Shown here: positions 29,008-37,800 of the stretch, in pieces
How the letters are laid out: each line of letters opens with the position of its first letter
How positions within the stretch are numbered: position 1 is the first letter of the stretch
From: Vreelandella olivaria
GTDB lineage: Bacteria > Pseudomonadota > Gammaproteobacteria > Pseudomonadales > Halomonadaceae
NCBI RefSeq assembly: GCF_023507745.1
Contig: NZ_JALPZO010000039.1
Location: 22,703-86,702 of the forward strand
Direction: 5' to 3'
Length of the DNA: 64,000 nt
Translations under genes and position numbers: made by a program
The notes under the pieces: generated by a model
Seen by the model: the letters and a program-made list of their open reading frames with translations, nothing else
What the model was told of the DNA's origin: nothing
Databases searched by the model: none

Positions 29008-30978
29008 TTATGCGGATATTTGCCGCGCTTTCAGATGGTTGATAACACCACCCACACGCAGCAACTCCCGCTGCCGTTCGGTTAGCCCATGATGCAACTC
29101 CAGCATGCCCTTGCCAACAATCTCGGCTTGCAGGGTCTGCCCTTTGGCAAGTTGATCGTGAAGATGGTTAATCATCAAACAGTCCCCTAGGGTTAACCGC
29201 TCAGCATCCCTCTCATCAATAAACGTTAAAGGCAGCGCACCAAAGCAGACGAGATTTTGCCAGTGAATACGTGCAAAGCTTTTCGCTACTACGGCTTGTA
29301 GTCCCAGGTAACGCGGCACTAAGGCGGCATTTTCACGACTTGACCCCTGACCATAATTGTAGCCCCCTACAATGGCGTGCCCACCTAGCAGACGTGTCTC
29401 TTCCGAGCGCTGAGCATAGGTCGAATCAACCGACTCAAAAGTGAAAGGTGCGGAGGCGTAAATGCTGCTCCAATACGGCATGACCCGCTGACCTGCGGGC
29501 ATAATGTCATCAGTGGAAATATTATCCCCGGTCACCAGCAATACCGGAATTTCGAGACAGTCCGGCAGTGGCGCCATCGTAGGCAACGCTGGGGTATTAT
29601 CGGTTTTCTGCAAAGGTGTTAAGCGCGCCTGCTCAATAGGCAACGGAGCTGTGAAAACATCACGGTTCATCACCATGGTATCGGGCTCGCTGATGCGGGG
29701 GTAAGCCATCGGCATACTGCGTGGGTCTGTGATGACACCGTTTAGTGCGGACGCTGCTGCGGTTTCCGGGCTGCACAGAAAGACACTGTCCTCTCTGGTG
29801 CCCGAGCGGCCAGGAAAGTTACGCGGCACCGTACGCAGACTGTTACGGCCAACAGCGGGGGCCTGCCCCATGCCAATACAGCCATTGCAGCCTGCCTGAT
29901 GCAAGCGCGCGCCGCTGGCAACTAACTCCCCCAGATACCCATCCCGGATCAGAGTAGAAAGCACCTGTCTGGTGGAGGGATTAATATCCAGTGATACTCC
30001 CTCTGCCACCGTACGCCCCTTAACCATGCTGGAAACCACAGCAAAGTCCCGGTAACCGGGATTGCCTGATGAACCGATATAAGCCTGATGCAATGGCTGG
30101 CCAGCCACGTCGCTTACCGGCACGACCTTATCCGGGCTGGATGGCAACGCGATCAATGGTACAAGCGTCGATAAATCAATCACTTCCTCTACGTCATAGG
30201 TACATCCGACATCGGCTGCCAAAGGTTGCCAGTCTGCCTCACGCCCTCTGGCCGCCAGAAACGTTCGCGTTGTCTCATCACTGGGAAAAATACTGGCCGT
30301 GGCTCCCATTTCAGTGCCCATATTGGCAATAACGTGGCGATCCATCGCTGATAGCCCTGCCAACCCTGGTCCATAGTATTCAAGAATGCAGTTTTTACCT
30401 CCCGACACACCATGGCGGCGCAACAATTCAAGCACTACATCTTTTGCCGAGACCCAGTCTGGCAACTCGCCTTCCAACCGTACCCCCCACACACGCGGCA
30501 TGGTGATATAGAGTGGCTCACCTGCCATCGCCATGGCAACTTCAATACCACCGGCTCCTATTGCCAGCATCCCCAACGCGCCCGCTGCTGTTGTGTGGCT
30601 ATCGCAACCGACAATTGACTGCCCAGGCACGCCAAAGCGTTCCATATGGACCGGGTGGCTGATACCGTTGCCTGGCCCCGAGTACCACACGCCAAAGCGT
30701 TCGCAGGCACTTTTGAGGAACAGGTAAGTATCCGCATTAAGGTTATCTGCCTGCACCAGGCCATGATCAATGTATTGAACGCTCGGTTGGGTATGCACCC
30801 GTTCAAGCCCCATAGCTTCCAGTTCGAGCATAACGAGCGTGCCTAATACATCCTGAAGCAACGCTTGATCCATACGCAGCGCGATTTCATTGCCGGGGGT
30901 CATATCGCCCTGAACGAGATGAGCCTGAAGCAGTTTTTGTGACAGGTTGAGTGAAGGGGAAGAGGAAGAAACAGTCAT
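29008..30978 (-). CDS. Aconitase-family hydratase
   Basis: A 656-residue [4Fe-4S] dehydratase of the aconitase superfamily, similar in length to the mitochondrial-type homologues and shorter than AcnA (about 890). Iron-sulfur ligands are in VGCDSHTT and in AGCNGCIGMGQAP. The C-terminal swivel domain starts around LVTGDNISTDDIMPAG and has GGYNYGQGSSRENAA. Its position between a GntR regulator and a flavin reductase and beside a TAXI-TRAP transporter suggests a dedicated substrate rather than the TCA cycle. A hydroxy-tricarboxylate, citramalate-like or homologous acid is possible. The substrate is inference. Confidence 0.85.
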   Translation of the reverse strand: MTVSSSSPSLNLSQKLLQAHLVQGDMTPGNEIALRMDQALLQDVLGTLVMLELEAMGLERVHTQPSVQYIDHGLVQADNLNADTYLFLKSACERFGVWYSGPGNGISHPVHMERFGVPGQSIVGCDSHTTAAGALGMLAIGAGGIEVAMAMAGEPLYITMPRVWGVRLEGELPDWVSAKDVVLELLRRHGVSGGKNCILEYYGPGLAGLSAMDRHVIANMGTEMGATASIFPSDETTRTFLAARGREADWQPLAADVGCTYDVEEVIDLSTLVPLIALPSSPDKVVPVSDVAGQPLHQAYIGSSGNPGYRDFAVVSSMVKGRTVAEGVSLDINPSTRQVLSTLIRDGYLGELVASGARLHQAGCNGCIGMGQAPAVGRNSLRTVPRNFPGRSGTREDSVFLCSPETAAASALNGVITDPRSMPMAYPRISEPDTMVMNRDVFTAPLPIEQARLTPLQKTDNTPALPTMAPLPDCLEIPVLLVTGDNISTDDIMPAGQRVMPYWSSIYASAPFTFESVDSTYAQRSEETRLLGGHAIVGGYNYGQGSSRENAALVPRYLGLQAVVAKSFARIHWQNLVCFGALPLTFIDERDAERLTLGDCLMINHLHDQLAKGQTLQAEIVGKGMLELHHGLTERQRELLRVGGVINHLKARQISA

Positions 30979-31037
30979 TGGTAGATCCTGAGCTTGTTAT
31001 TATCGTTGGAAGAGCCTTGCTTCTACGCCATTAATCG

Positions 31038-31715
31038 CTAACGAACAGCAGAACGCGCGGCATTGGAGCAATTGCCATGTTTGTTTTGGCGCATCTGGGC
31101 AGTTCTTGCCGCCAGTATGTGGGCACGCATAATGGCAGCGGCCCATTCACCTTCCTGGAGGATAAGTGCGCGGATAATTTCCCGATGGTGCTGCATACTT
31201 GAGAGCAGCTCTTCACGGGTGTAATGATGAAAACTGCGGCGCGAAACCGGCACCTGTACGATGGTTTCCAGCAAACGCTGTAATCGAGGGCTTTCAGCAG
31301 CAGCCACTAACTCAGCATGAAACTGGTTATTTAGCAACGCTATCTGGTCAACAGCCTCTTCGTCACTTCGTTGACACAGTGCCTCCATCTGATTCGCCAG
31401 GTCATTTAATCGCCCCAGTTGCGACTCATGAATGCGCTTTGCTGCCCGCCGAACCACCTGGGGTTCAAGCAGCACACGAAGCTCAAATACCTCTTCAACG
31501 TCTTGCTGTGTCCACCCAACCACTCTGGCGCCATGGTGCGGTATCGCCTCTACCCACCCATCAGAAACAAGTCGTCGTAGCGCTTCCCGGATAGGGGTAC
31601 GGCTGTAATCCAGCTCCTCCCCAATCGCGGCCTCACGCACATAACTACCTGCGGTATACCAGCCATTCAAGATGCGCTGCTTAATGATTTGATAAACGCG
31701 ATCGGCTGCCGTCAT
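31038..31715 (-). CDS. GntR family (FadR-type) transcriptional regulator
   Basis: A 225-residue regulator. The N-terminal winged helix contains SYVREAAIGEELDYSRTPIREALRRLVSDGWV, and an FCD-type all-helical ligand domain follows. FCD domains usually bind organic acids through a metal. The start at 31715 is chosen from three close methionines because GGAG sits 7 bases before it. It is the first gene of the operon with the aconitase-family hydratase and is divergent from a LysR gene. Likely operators lie in the gap. Confidence 0.92.
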   Translation of the reverse strand: MTAADRVYQIIKQRILNGWYTAGSYVREAAIGEELDYSRTPIREALRRLVSDGWVEAIPHHGARVVGWTQQDVEEVFELRVLLEPQVVRRAAKRIHESQLGRLNDLANQMEALCQRSDEEAVDQIALLNNQFHAELVAAAESPRLQRLLETIVQVPVSRRSFHHYTREELLSSMQHHREIIRALILQEGEWAAAIMRAHILAARTAQMRQNKHGNCSNAARSAVR

Positions 31716-31790
31716 GGCCATACTCCAGCAACCCAAGCCCCCTCAACGAGGCATTTGGGTGGTTAACTCCGACTAAGGTTGAAAGCCTTA

Positions 31791-31863
31791 TTGTGTACGA
31801 TTTATTGCTTTTACGGCCAATATAGGCCTACATTTGTCAAAAATCGAGCCTAGTTGCATACAA
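31791..31863. promoter_or_regulatory. Two GntR/FadR-like operator half-palindromes
   Basis: TTGTGTACGA (31791-31800) and TTGCATACAA (31854-31863, inside GTTGCATACAAC) resemble the TNGT-N-ACNA pattern bound by FadR-type GntR proteins. They are 63 bases apart, six DNA turns, between the divergent GntR and LysR genes. This spacing would allow looping and control of both directions. Confidence 0.45.
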
Positions 31864-31905
31864 CTTTTTAAAAACCGCCAGGCTTGCTTGATCCAGGAGG
31901 CCAAT

Positions 31906-32856
31906 ATGAAGCTAGACCCTACCTCATTGCGGCTTTTCGTCCGGGTGGCCGAGCTAGGCACCATTACCGGCGCAGCTGATGCGGAATTTATTGCCACCTC
32001 GGCAGTAAGCAAGCGCTTGAGCGAGTTGGAAGCACACTTCAGTACACCGCTACTGCGGCGCAACAATCGTGGAGTTGAACTCACCCCTGCCGGTAATGCT
32101 CTGCTGCATTTATCGCGAGGTGTACTGCACAACCTGGAAGACCTGGATCTTCAAATGCGCGACTACACCAGTGGTGAGCGGGGCATTGTGCGTATTTTTG
32201 CCAACATGTCGGCCATTACGCAGTACTTGCCGGGAGAAACCCAATCATTTTTTGAGAAACACCCGGATATAGGTGTACAGCTTGAAGAAAAGGTCAGCCC
32301 GGTGATTACCCGTGAAATTATCGCCAATGGCGCCGATATTGGGATCTGCGCCAAACTTCCCCACGGTTACGATTTGGCAGAACTGCCCTACCACACCGAT
32401 GAACTGGTGCTGGTTACACCGCTGAACCACCCTTTGGCTCACCTGGAGGCAATCGATTTTCGGCAGAGCCTTGAACATGCCTACGTAGGCCTGCACTCCT
32501 CCAGCGCGATTAACTTACAACTGCTTAAAGCTGCCAGTTTGGCCAACCGGCCGTTACGGCTGCGTATACAGGTGACCAGCTATGACGCCCTGTGCCTGAT
32601 GGTGCAAGCAGGGCTGGGAATTGGCGTTGTGCCCCGCGGAGCCATTCGACAGTATGTTGGTGGCCTGCAGGTACGAGTACTGCCAATACGCGATACCTGG
32701 GCTAGGCGCCCACTCTGCATTTACGTTAACAGCATTGACCGCATGCCTATGGCCGCTCGGCTATTTATTGATCATCTACTTGAATCATCAGGAAAAACAA
32801 ATAGCGAAACAGCGCTACCAGAGCCTTCTGTTCATATCAGGGCAACACCGATTTAG
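31906..32856 (+). CDS. LysR-type transcriptional regulator
   Basis: A 316-residue LysR regulator with N-terminal winged helix (LRLFVRVAELGTITGAADAEFIATSAVSKRLSEL pattern across 6-40) and an effector domain. The start at 31906 follows AGGAGG by 6 bases; an in-frame ATG 72 bases upstream has no such site. It lies between the GntR gene and the TRAP-transporter genes, so it probably regulates uptake or catabolism of the substrate of the region. Confidence 0.92.
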   Translation: MKLDPTSLRLFVRVAELGTITGAADAEFIATSAVSKRLSELEAHFSTPLLRRNNRGVELTPAGNALLHLSRGVLHNLEDLDLQMRDYTSGERGIVRIFANMSAITQYLPGETQSFFEKHPDIGVQLEEKVSPVITREIIANGADIGICAKLPHGYDLAELPYHTDELVLVTPLNHPLAHLEAIDFRQSLEHAYVGLHSSSAINLQLLKAASLANRPLRLRIQVTSYDALCLMVQAGLGIGVVPRGAIRQYVGGLQVRVLPIRDTWARRPLCIYVNSIDRMPMAARLFIDHLLESSGKTNSETALPEPSVHIRATPI

Positions 32857-33077
32857 CGGAACATACCACCCCTGCCTTCTCATTTGGCGAAAGCAGGCTC
32901 ATCAATCACTAATACCCAAATGCGCTGACAACGGGTATCAATAGAGTGGAGAGGGCTATGTGACACAATTGCCTAAGCCATATCAGCACAATAACAAGGT
33001 GGCGCTAGCCTCCAGCACATAAGCAACATCGTATATTCCATGACAATAAAAGCATTCCAATGCTTGAGGTAACAACA

Positions 33078-34061
33078 ATGATTTCCTTCGCTCAAAAAAC
33101 ACGTCTCCTCATTCCGGCCTCTCTGCTCGCTATTGGGGCATTAGCCAGTACGGGTGCCCATGCCCAGCAGGCCCTTAATATCGGTGCGGTTCCAACAGGT
33201 ACCGGTTGGTTTTTTGGAATTTCAGAGGGCGCGCGCGTGATCAGCGCCAATACACCTTATGAAATCACCGTACGGGAAACCGGCGGCACCCGTGAAAACG
33301 CGATTCGTCTGGGGCGCAACGAACTAGACCTGGCGTTCACCGAAGCCCTGGTTGGCTATGAGCAGTACAACGGTACCGGTCGTTTTGAAGCAACACCCAA
33401 CGAAAATGTGCGCCTGATTTACTGGATAGCGCCCTCTACCATGCACTGGGCGGTGCGCCAGGACTCTGACATTAATAGCTTTGAAGACCTCGCGGGCAAA
33501 CGCTTTAACCCCAGCAGCATTGGCGGTGGTGGTGAGTACATCACGGAGTTGGTCTTCGATATTTTGGGAGTTGAACCCGATTTTCAGCGTATGCGCATCG
33601 ACGATGCAGCCGAAGGTGTTATTGATGGCCGTTTAGTTGGCTTTAGCTACAACGGCATACCCCCTATTCCGGCCTTTACTGAAGTGCACTCTTCACGCCC
33701 GTTGCAGTTGCTCTCGCTCTCCGAAGAGCAGCTTGAAACCGTGACTCAGGAGCTGCCCTTTCTGGCCCCCTCGGTGATCCCTACGAACACCTACCGCGGT
33801 ATGGATGAGGCAATCTCTCTGGGTATCTACATGGGAGTATCAGCCAACAGTACGCTGGATGACGATATCGTCTACAACATCACAAAAGCCTACTGGGAGA
33901 ACCATGATCAGGTGGAATCATCTTTCGCTCCCGCACAGGGCATGACACCTCAGGATGTCATTGATAACGCCACCTTCCCGCTGCATACAGGGGCGCTGCG
34001 TTACTATCAAGAAGTTGGTCTTGAGATCCCTGACGACATCATTCCTCCCGAAGCACGTTAA
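33078..34061 (+). CDS. TAXI-family TRAP solute-binding protein
   Basis: Periplasmic binding protein of 327 residues. A Sec signal (MISFAQKTRLLIP..., cleavage after AHA) is followed by LNIGAVPTGTGWFFGISEGA, the TAXI pattern. Such proteins deliver carboxylates to a fused TRAP permease driven by sodium. The start at 33078 has TGAGG 8 bases upstream. A strong hairpin separates it from the permease gene and may raise binding-protein mRNA relative to permease. The ligand is unknown. Confidence 0.92.
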   Translation: MISFAQKTRLLIPASLLAIGALASTGAHAQQALNIGAVPTGTGWFFGISEGARVISANTPYEITVRETGGTRENAIRLGRNELDLAFTEALVGYEQYNGTGRFEATPNENVRLIYWIAPSTMHWAVRQDSDINSFEDLAGKRFNPSSIGGGGEYITELVFDILGVEPDFQRMRIDDAAEGVIDGRLVGFSYNGIPPIPAFTEVHSSRPLQLLSLSEEQLETVTQELPFLAPSVIPTNTYRGMDEAISLGIYMGVSANSTLDDDIVYNITKAYWENHDQVESSFAPAQGMTPQDVIDNATFPLHTGALRYYQEVGLEIPDDIIPPEAR

Positions 34062-34072
34062 TTATAAAAACG

Positions 34073-34103
34073 GTTCCTTCCCGCAAGCCCTGCGGGAAGG
34101 AAC
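34073..34103 (+). terminator. Attenuating hairpin between binding protein and permease
   Basis: GTTCCTTCCCGCA (34073-34085), a 5-base loop and its exact complement (34091-34103) form a 13-bp stem with no T-run. It sits 11 bases after the binding-protein stop. This suggests partial termination or 3'-end protection that favours excess binding protein. Confidence 0.7.
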
Positions 34104-34171
34104 GATATTATTAGCCAATGACGACACGCTGTTCATAACGGTTCGTAATGATGCGGCGTGGGAGCCATCCG

Positions 34172-36124
34172 ATGGACACTCCTGAAAGCAACAAAGTAGT
34201 TGAAAAATATTCAGAAGACTCAGGTAAGCGCCAGTTGACAGGCTTCTGGTTTATTGTAATGCGGTCAATCGCCGTGGCCATGGCGGTCTTCCATCTCTAC
34301 GCGGCCATTACCGGTGCGGTGAATACCCAGAATGCCATTCACCTGCTGTTTGCCCTACCACTGATCTTTCTTGCCTATGCATGCCGGAGTAAAGATAACC
34401 AGCGCCTGCCATGGTACGACGTACTGCCGGTCGTATTGGCAGTGGCCGTCAGTGCCTACTACATCATGCAGTTTGATCGCATTATTTATCAGCTCGGCTA
34501 TTTGATGCCCACCACCTATGATCTGGTGTTTGGTTTTCTGGCCATAGTGCTATTGCTGGAGGCCTGCCGCCGTGCCATTGGCCTTGCCTTTCCTATTTTA
34601 GTACTGATCGCACTTGCCTATGCCTATTTCGGGGATGCATTACCCGGCGTGTGGGGGCATGGCGGTTTCGGGTGGGCAGACCTGGTTGCCACCTTTTATA
34701 TGAGCCCCACGGGTATTTATGGCAGCTTGATGCGCACCTCATCAACGGTGATTGTAGTGTTTATTATGTTCGGCGCCTTGCTGGTCACTACCGGCGGCGG
34801 TGATACCTTCATGCGCCTGTCGAACGCATTGACCGGTCGTATGGCCGGCGGCCCTGCAAAAGCAGCAACGCTTTGTAGCGCTCTGTTTGGCAGCATCAGC
34901 GGTAGTACCGCTGCCAACGTTGCCACGACAGGTGTGTTTACGATTCCGCTCATGAAAAAGAGTGGTTACAGCCCACGCTTTGCCGCTGCTACCGAGGCAT
35001 CCGCCTCTACGGGAGGCCAGATTTTACCGCCCATCATGGGAGCTGCTGCATTCGTTATGGCAGATGTAATATCCGTCAGTTATCTGGACATTATTGCTGC
35101 TGCGTTAATCCCCGCCCTGCTGTTCTATCTCGCCATATGGATGAGCGTTCATTTTGAGGCAAAACGCTTAGGGCTTAATCCGCTTCCTAAAAATCAGCGC
35201 CCGAGCCTGCGTGAAGGTTTATTCAATATTGAGACGCTGCTGTTACCCATTATTGTACTGGTAACGATGCTGGTACTCCGCTACACCCCGACCACCGCAG
35301 CCGTTGCAGCCTATTTTACCGCCCTGCTGATCTACCTCTTTTCATGGCGCAGCCCTGGCACCTTTATGGATCGCTTAAAATCCATTCCTGCCGCCCTTGA
35401 GGCTGGTGCAATGACAGCTGCCATGATTGCCGTGATCATTGGTAGTGTGGCGATTATTGCCTCGGTGATTAGCCTTACCGGCTTAGGCCTTAAAGTCTCG
35501 TCGGTTATTTTAATTGTCAGTGGTGGCGATGTATTAATTACCTTGCTGCTGGCCATGGTGGTCGCCATTATTCTGGGCATGGGCTTACCCACCGTTGCTG
35601 CCTATATGCTGGCTGCATCGGTCGTTGCTGCTGCTTTTATAGAAGCAGGCCTGCCTAGCCTGTCTGCCCACTTGTTTATTCTTTACTTCGCCATTCTTTC
35701 CGGTGTCACGCCACCTGTTGCGCTAGCGGCTTATATCGGAGGGGCCATCGCGGGATCACACTGGTTTAAAACCGCACTGACAGCGACCAAGATATCTCTT
35801 GGCGGCTTCTTGATTCCTTTTATGTTCATCTATCATCCGCCACTGCTGGGCAATGGAACCGCGCTGGAAATTGCTCTGGCGGTTGGCTCAGGGATACTGG
35901 GTATTATTGCGCTGGCGGCTTCCACCATCGGCTTCCTGGTGCGGCCATGTAACTGGCTAGAGCGGGCACTACTGCTGTGCGCAGCCTTAATGCTGATTAA
36001 CGGGCAATGGATTACCGACATTGGCGGGATTGCGCTTATCGCGGGGCTGTTTGCATGGCAGTATTATTCCCAACGCACTCACACCGCAGAGGCTGTATTG
36101 CCCAGCAAGGAAACCGCCCAATGA
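34172..36124 (+). CDS. TRAP transporter fused 4TM/12TM permease
   Basis: Inner-membrane permease of 650 residues in which the small (DctQ-like) and large (DctM-like) subunits are one polypeptide, the standard form for TAXI systems. The GGGDTFMRLSNALTGRMAGGPAKAA and GLPTVAAYMLAA regions are typical of DctM. The start at 34172 has GGGAG 7 bases upstream. Its stop overlaps the ATG of the next gene by four bases. Confidence 0.93.
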   Translation: MDTPESNKVVEKYSEDSGKRQLTGFWFIVMRSIAVAMAVFHLYAAITGAVNTQNAIHLLFALPLIFLAYACRSKDNQRLPWYDVLPVVLAVAVSAYYIMQFDRIIYQLGYLMPTTYDLVFGFLAIVLLLEACRRAIGLAFPILVLIALAYAYFGDALPGVWGHGGFGWADLVATFYMSPTGIYGSLMRTSSTVIVVFIMFGALLVTTGGGDTFMRLSNALTGRMAGGPAKAATLCSALFGSISGSTAANVATTGVFTIPLMKKSGYSPRFAAATEASASTGGQILPPIMGAAAFVMADVISVSYLDIIAAALIPALLFYLAIWMSVHFEAKRLGLNPLPKNQRPSLREGLFNIETLLLPIIVLVTMLVLRYTPTTAAVAAYFTALLIYLFSWRSPGTFMDRLKSIPAALEAGAMTAAMIAVIIGSVAIIASVISLTGLGLKVSSVILIVSGGDVLITLLLAMVVAIILGMGLPTVAAYMLAASVVAAAFIEAGLPSLSAHLFILYFAILSGVTPPVALAAYIGGAIAGSHWFKTALTATKISLGGFLIPFMFIYHPPLLGNGTALEIALAVGSGILGIIALAASTIGFLVRPCNWLERALLLCAALMLINGQWITDIGGIALIAGLFAWQYYSQRTHTAEAVLPSKETAQ

Positions 36125-37068
36125 AGATTGTGATTCCCGATGACTACCAGGACTGTGTACGCCATTTAGACGCCTTCAGCCAGTTAGAGGGCCATGATGT
36201 AACGGTTTATAACGATACCGTCACCGACCTGGATGAGCTGGCCGAACGCTTTAAAGATGCGGAAGCACTGGTGCTGATTCGCGAACGAACGCCGATTACC
36301 GACTCGCTGCTAAAACGTTTGCCAAAACTGAAAGTGATTAGCCAGACTGGCGGCGGTGCTGCCCATGTGGATATCGCGGCCTGCCAACAGCATGGTGTAA
36401 CGGTAATGGCTGGCAAGGGCTCGCCCTATGCGGCGGCAGAGTTGACCTGGGGTCTGATATTGGCCGCCATGCGCCATATACCCGAAGAGGTAAACAACCT
36501 GAAAGCGGGCCGCTGGCAGTGCACGCTGGGCACCGGGCTAAAAGGCCGCACACTGGGTATTTTTGGCTACGGCAAGATTGGTAGCCTGGTGGCGCGCTAT
36601 GGTCAGGCGTTTGAAATGAAGGTGCTGGTGTGGGGGCGTGAAGGTACCCGCCAGCGCGCAGCGGAGGCTGGGCTAACGGTGGCGCAAAGCGCGGAAGCGC
36701 TCTTCGAACAAGCTGATGTACTCAGCCTGCATGTGCGCCTGAATGACGATACCCGTGGTCTTGTCGGTGCATCGCTACTGGGCCTGATGAAACCCTCTGC
36801 GCTGCTGGTCAACACCAGCCGCTCACAACTGTTGGCGCCCGGCGCGTTAGAGGCAGCGCTGAAAGCAGGCCGGCCGGGGCAGGCAGCGGTGGATGTTTTC
36901 GATGAAGAGCCGGTCACCTCACATGCACTACTGGCACTCCCCAACCTTACCGCCACCCCCCATTTGGGCTATGTGGAAAAAGATAGTTACGAACTCTACT
37001 TTGGTGATGCCTTCCGTAATCTGCTGGCGTTTGCAGAGGGGCAGCCGGTAGCAAACCTGGCCAGCTAA
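36121..37068 (+). CDS. D-2-hydroxyacid dehydrogenase family protein
   Basis: A 315-residue NAD-dependent dehydrogenase of the SerA/formate dehydrogenase-like family. The Rossmann motif is GIFGYGKIGSLVARY. The catalytic Arg is in NTSRSQLL, the Glu in DVFDEEP and the His in TPHLGY. It reduces a 2-oxoacid or oxidises a D-2-hydroxyacid. The ATGA overlap with the permease links it to the transport operon, so it is likely the first or a middle step after uptake. The exact acid is unknown. Confidence 0.9.
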   Translation: MKIVIPDDYQDCVRHLDAFSQLEGHDVTVYNDTVTDLDELAERFKDAEALVLIRERTPITDSLLKRLPKLKVISQTGGGAAHVDIAACQQHGVTVMAGKGSPYAAAELTWGLILAAMRHIPEEVNNLKAGRWQCTLGTGLKGRTLGIFGYGKIGSLVARYGQAFEMKVLVWGREGTRQRAAEAGLTVAQSAEALFEQADVLSLHVRLNDDTRGLVGASLLGLMKPSALLVNTSRSQLLAPGALEAALKAGRPGQAAVDVFDEEPVTSHALLALPNLTATPHLGYVEKDSYELYFGDAFRNLLAFAEGQPVANLAS

Positions 37069-37140
37069 ACATCGTCGACAGCCCCGCCTCTGTGTCATCT
37101 GTGCTAGCCTTATCACCTACCTGTGACACAGAGGAACTGA

Positions 37141-37554
37141 ATGCTCACTATCTCAAACAGCGTTACGCTGGCGGATTGGGAAATTGATATCAGCCAGATT
37201 CGCGCCCAAGGTGCAGGCGGCCAGAACGTAAATAAAGTCGCCTCTGCGGTTCATTTACGCTTCGATATTCAAAGCTCTACCCTGCCGCCGGTATATAAAG
37301 CACGTTTAATGGCTCTCTCTGACCAGCGCATCAGCAAAGAGGGTGTGGTGATCATCAAAGCCCAGAGCTATCGTACACTGGAACTTAATAAAGAGGATGC
37401 GCTGGCACGGTTAAAAGCACTTATCCAACGTGCAGCCGTTCAGCCCAAAGCGCGCCGCCCCACCAAGCCAACCAAAGGCTCCCAGCGCCGCCGGGTTGAC
37501 CATAAAACCCGTAAAGGCAAAATCAAGTCGCTGCGTGGCAAGGTATCCCTTTAG
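37141..37554 (+). CDS. arfB: Alternative ribosome-rescue factor ArfB
   Basis: A 137-residue peptidyl-tRNA hydrolase that frees stalled ribosomes lacking a stop codon. The GGQ catalytic motif is at 26-28. The basic C-terminal tail (PKARRPTKPTKGSQRRR and onward), which enters the mRNA channel, is present. Length matches E. coli ArfB (YaeJ, 140). It is unrelated to the surrounding catabolic genes and probably has its own promoter in the 72-base gap. Confidence 0.95.
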   Translation: MLTISNSVTLADWEIDISQIRAQGAGGQNVNKVASAVHLRFDIQSSTLPPVYKARLMALSDQRISKEGVVIIKAQSYRTLELNKEDALARLKALIQRAAVQPKARRPTKPTKGSQRRRVDHKTRKGKIKSLRGKVSL

Positions 37555-37605
37555 CAAACACATGAATCTGCCTTTTTTCCGGCCAGTTGCATAAAACAGG
37601 TGACA

Positions 37606-37794
37606 ATGTCGAGTACCCCCCGCCCTATATCCCCCTGTGTTCAGGTATGCCGGATTGAACCAGATTCATCGCTTTGCCATGGCTGTGGCCGCACCCTGGA
37701 AGAAATTGCCTGCTGGGGCCGCCTGACCGAGGCTGAGAAGGCCCCGGTATGGAAAAGGCTTGAGCGCGAAGGTTACGTTAAAGTGCCCAACTGA
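37606..37794 (+). CDS. DUF1289 small cysteine-rich protein
   Basis: A 62-residue DUF1289 protein with the family pattern SPCVQVCRI, LCHGCGRTLEEIACW. The conserved cysteines suggest a metal site, and the function is unknown. The ATG at 37606 is preferred to the GTG at 37600. It follows arfB by about 50 bases and ends just before the convergent racemase-fold gene. Confidence 0.85.
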   Translation: MSSTPRPISPCVQVCRIEPDSSLCHGCGRTLEEIACWGRLTEAEKAPVWKRLEREGYVKVPN

Positions 37795-37800
37795 TAGGAC

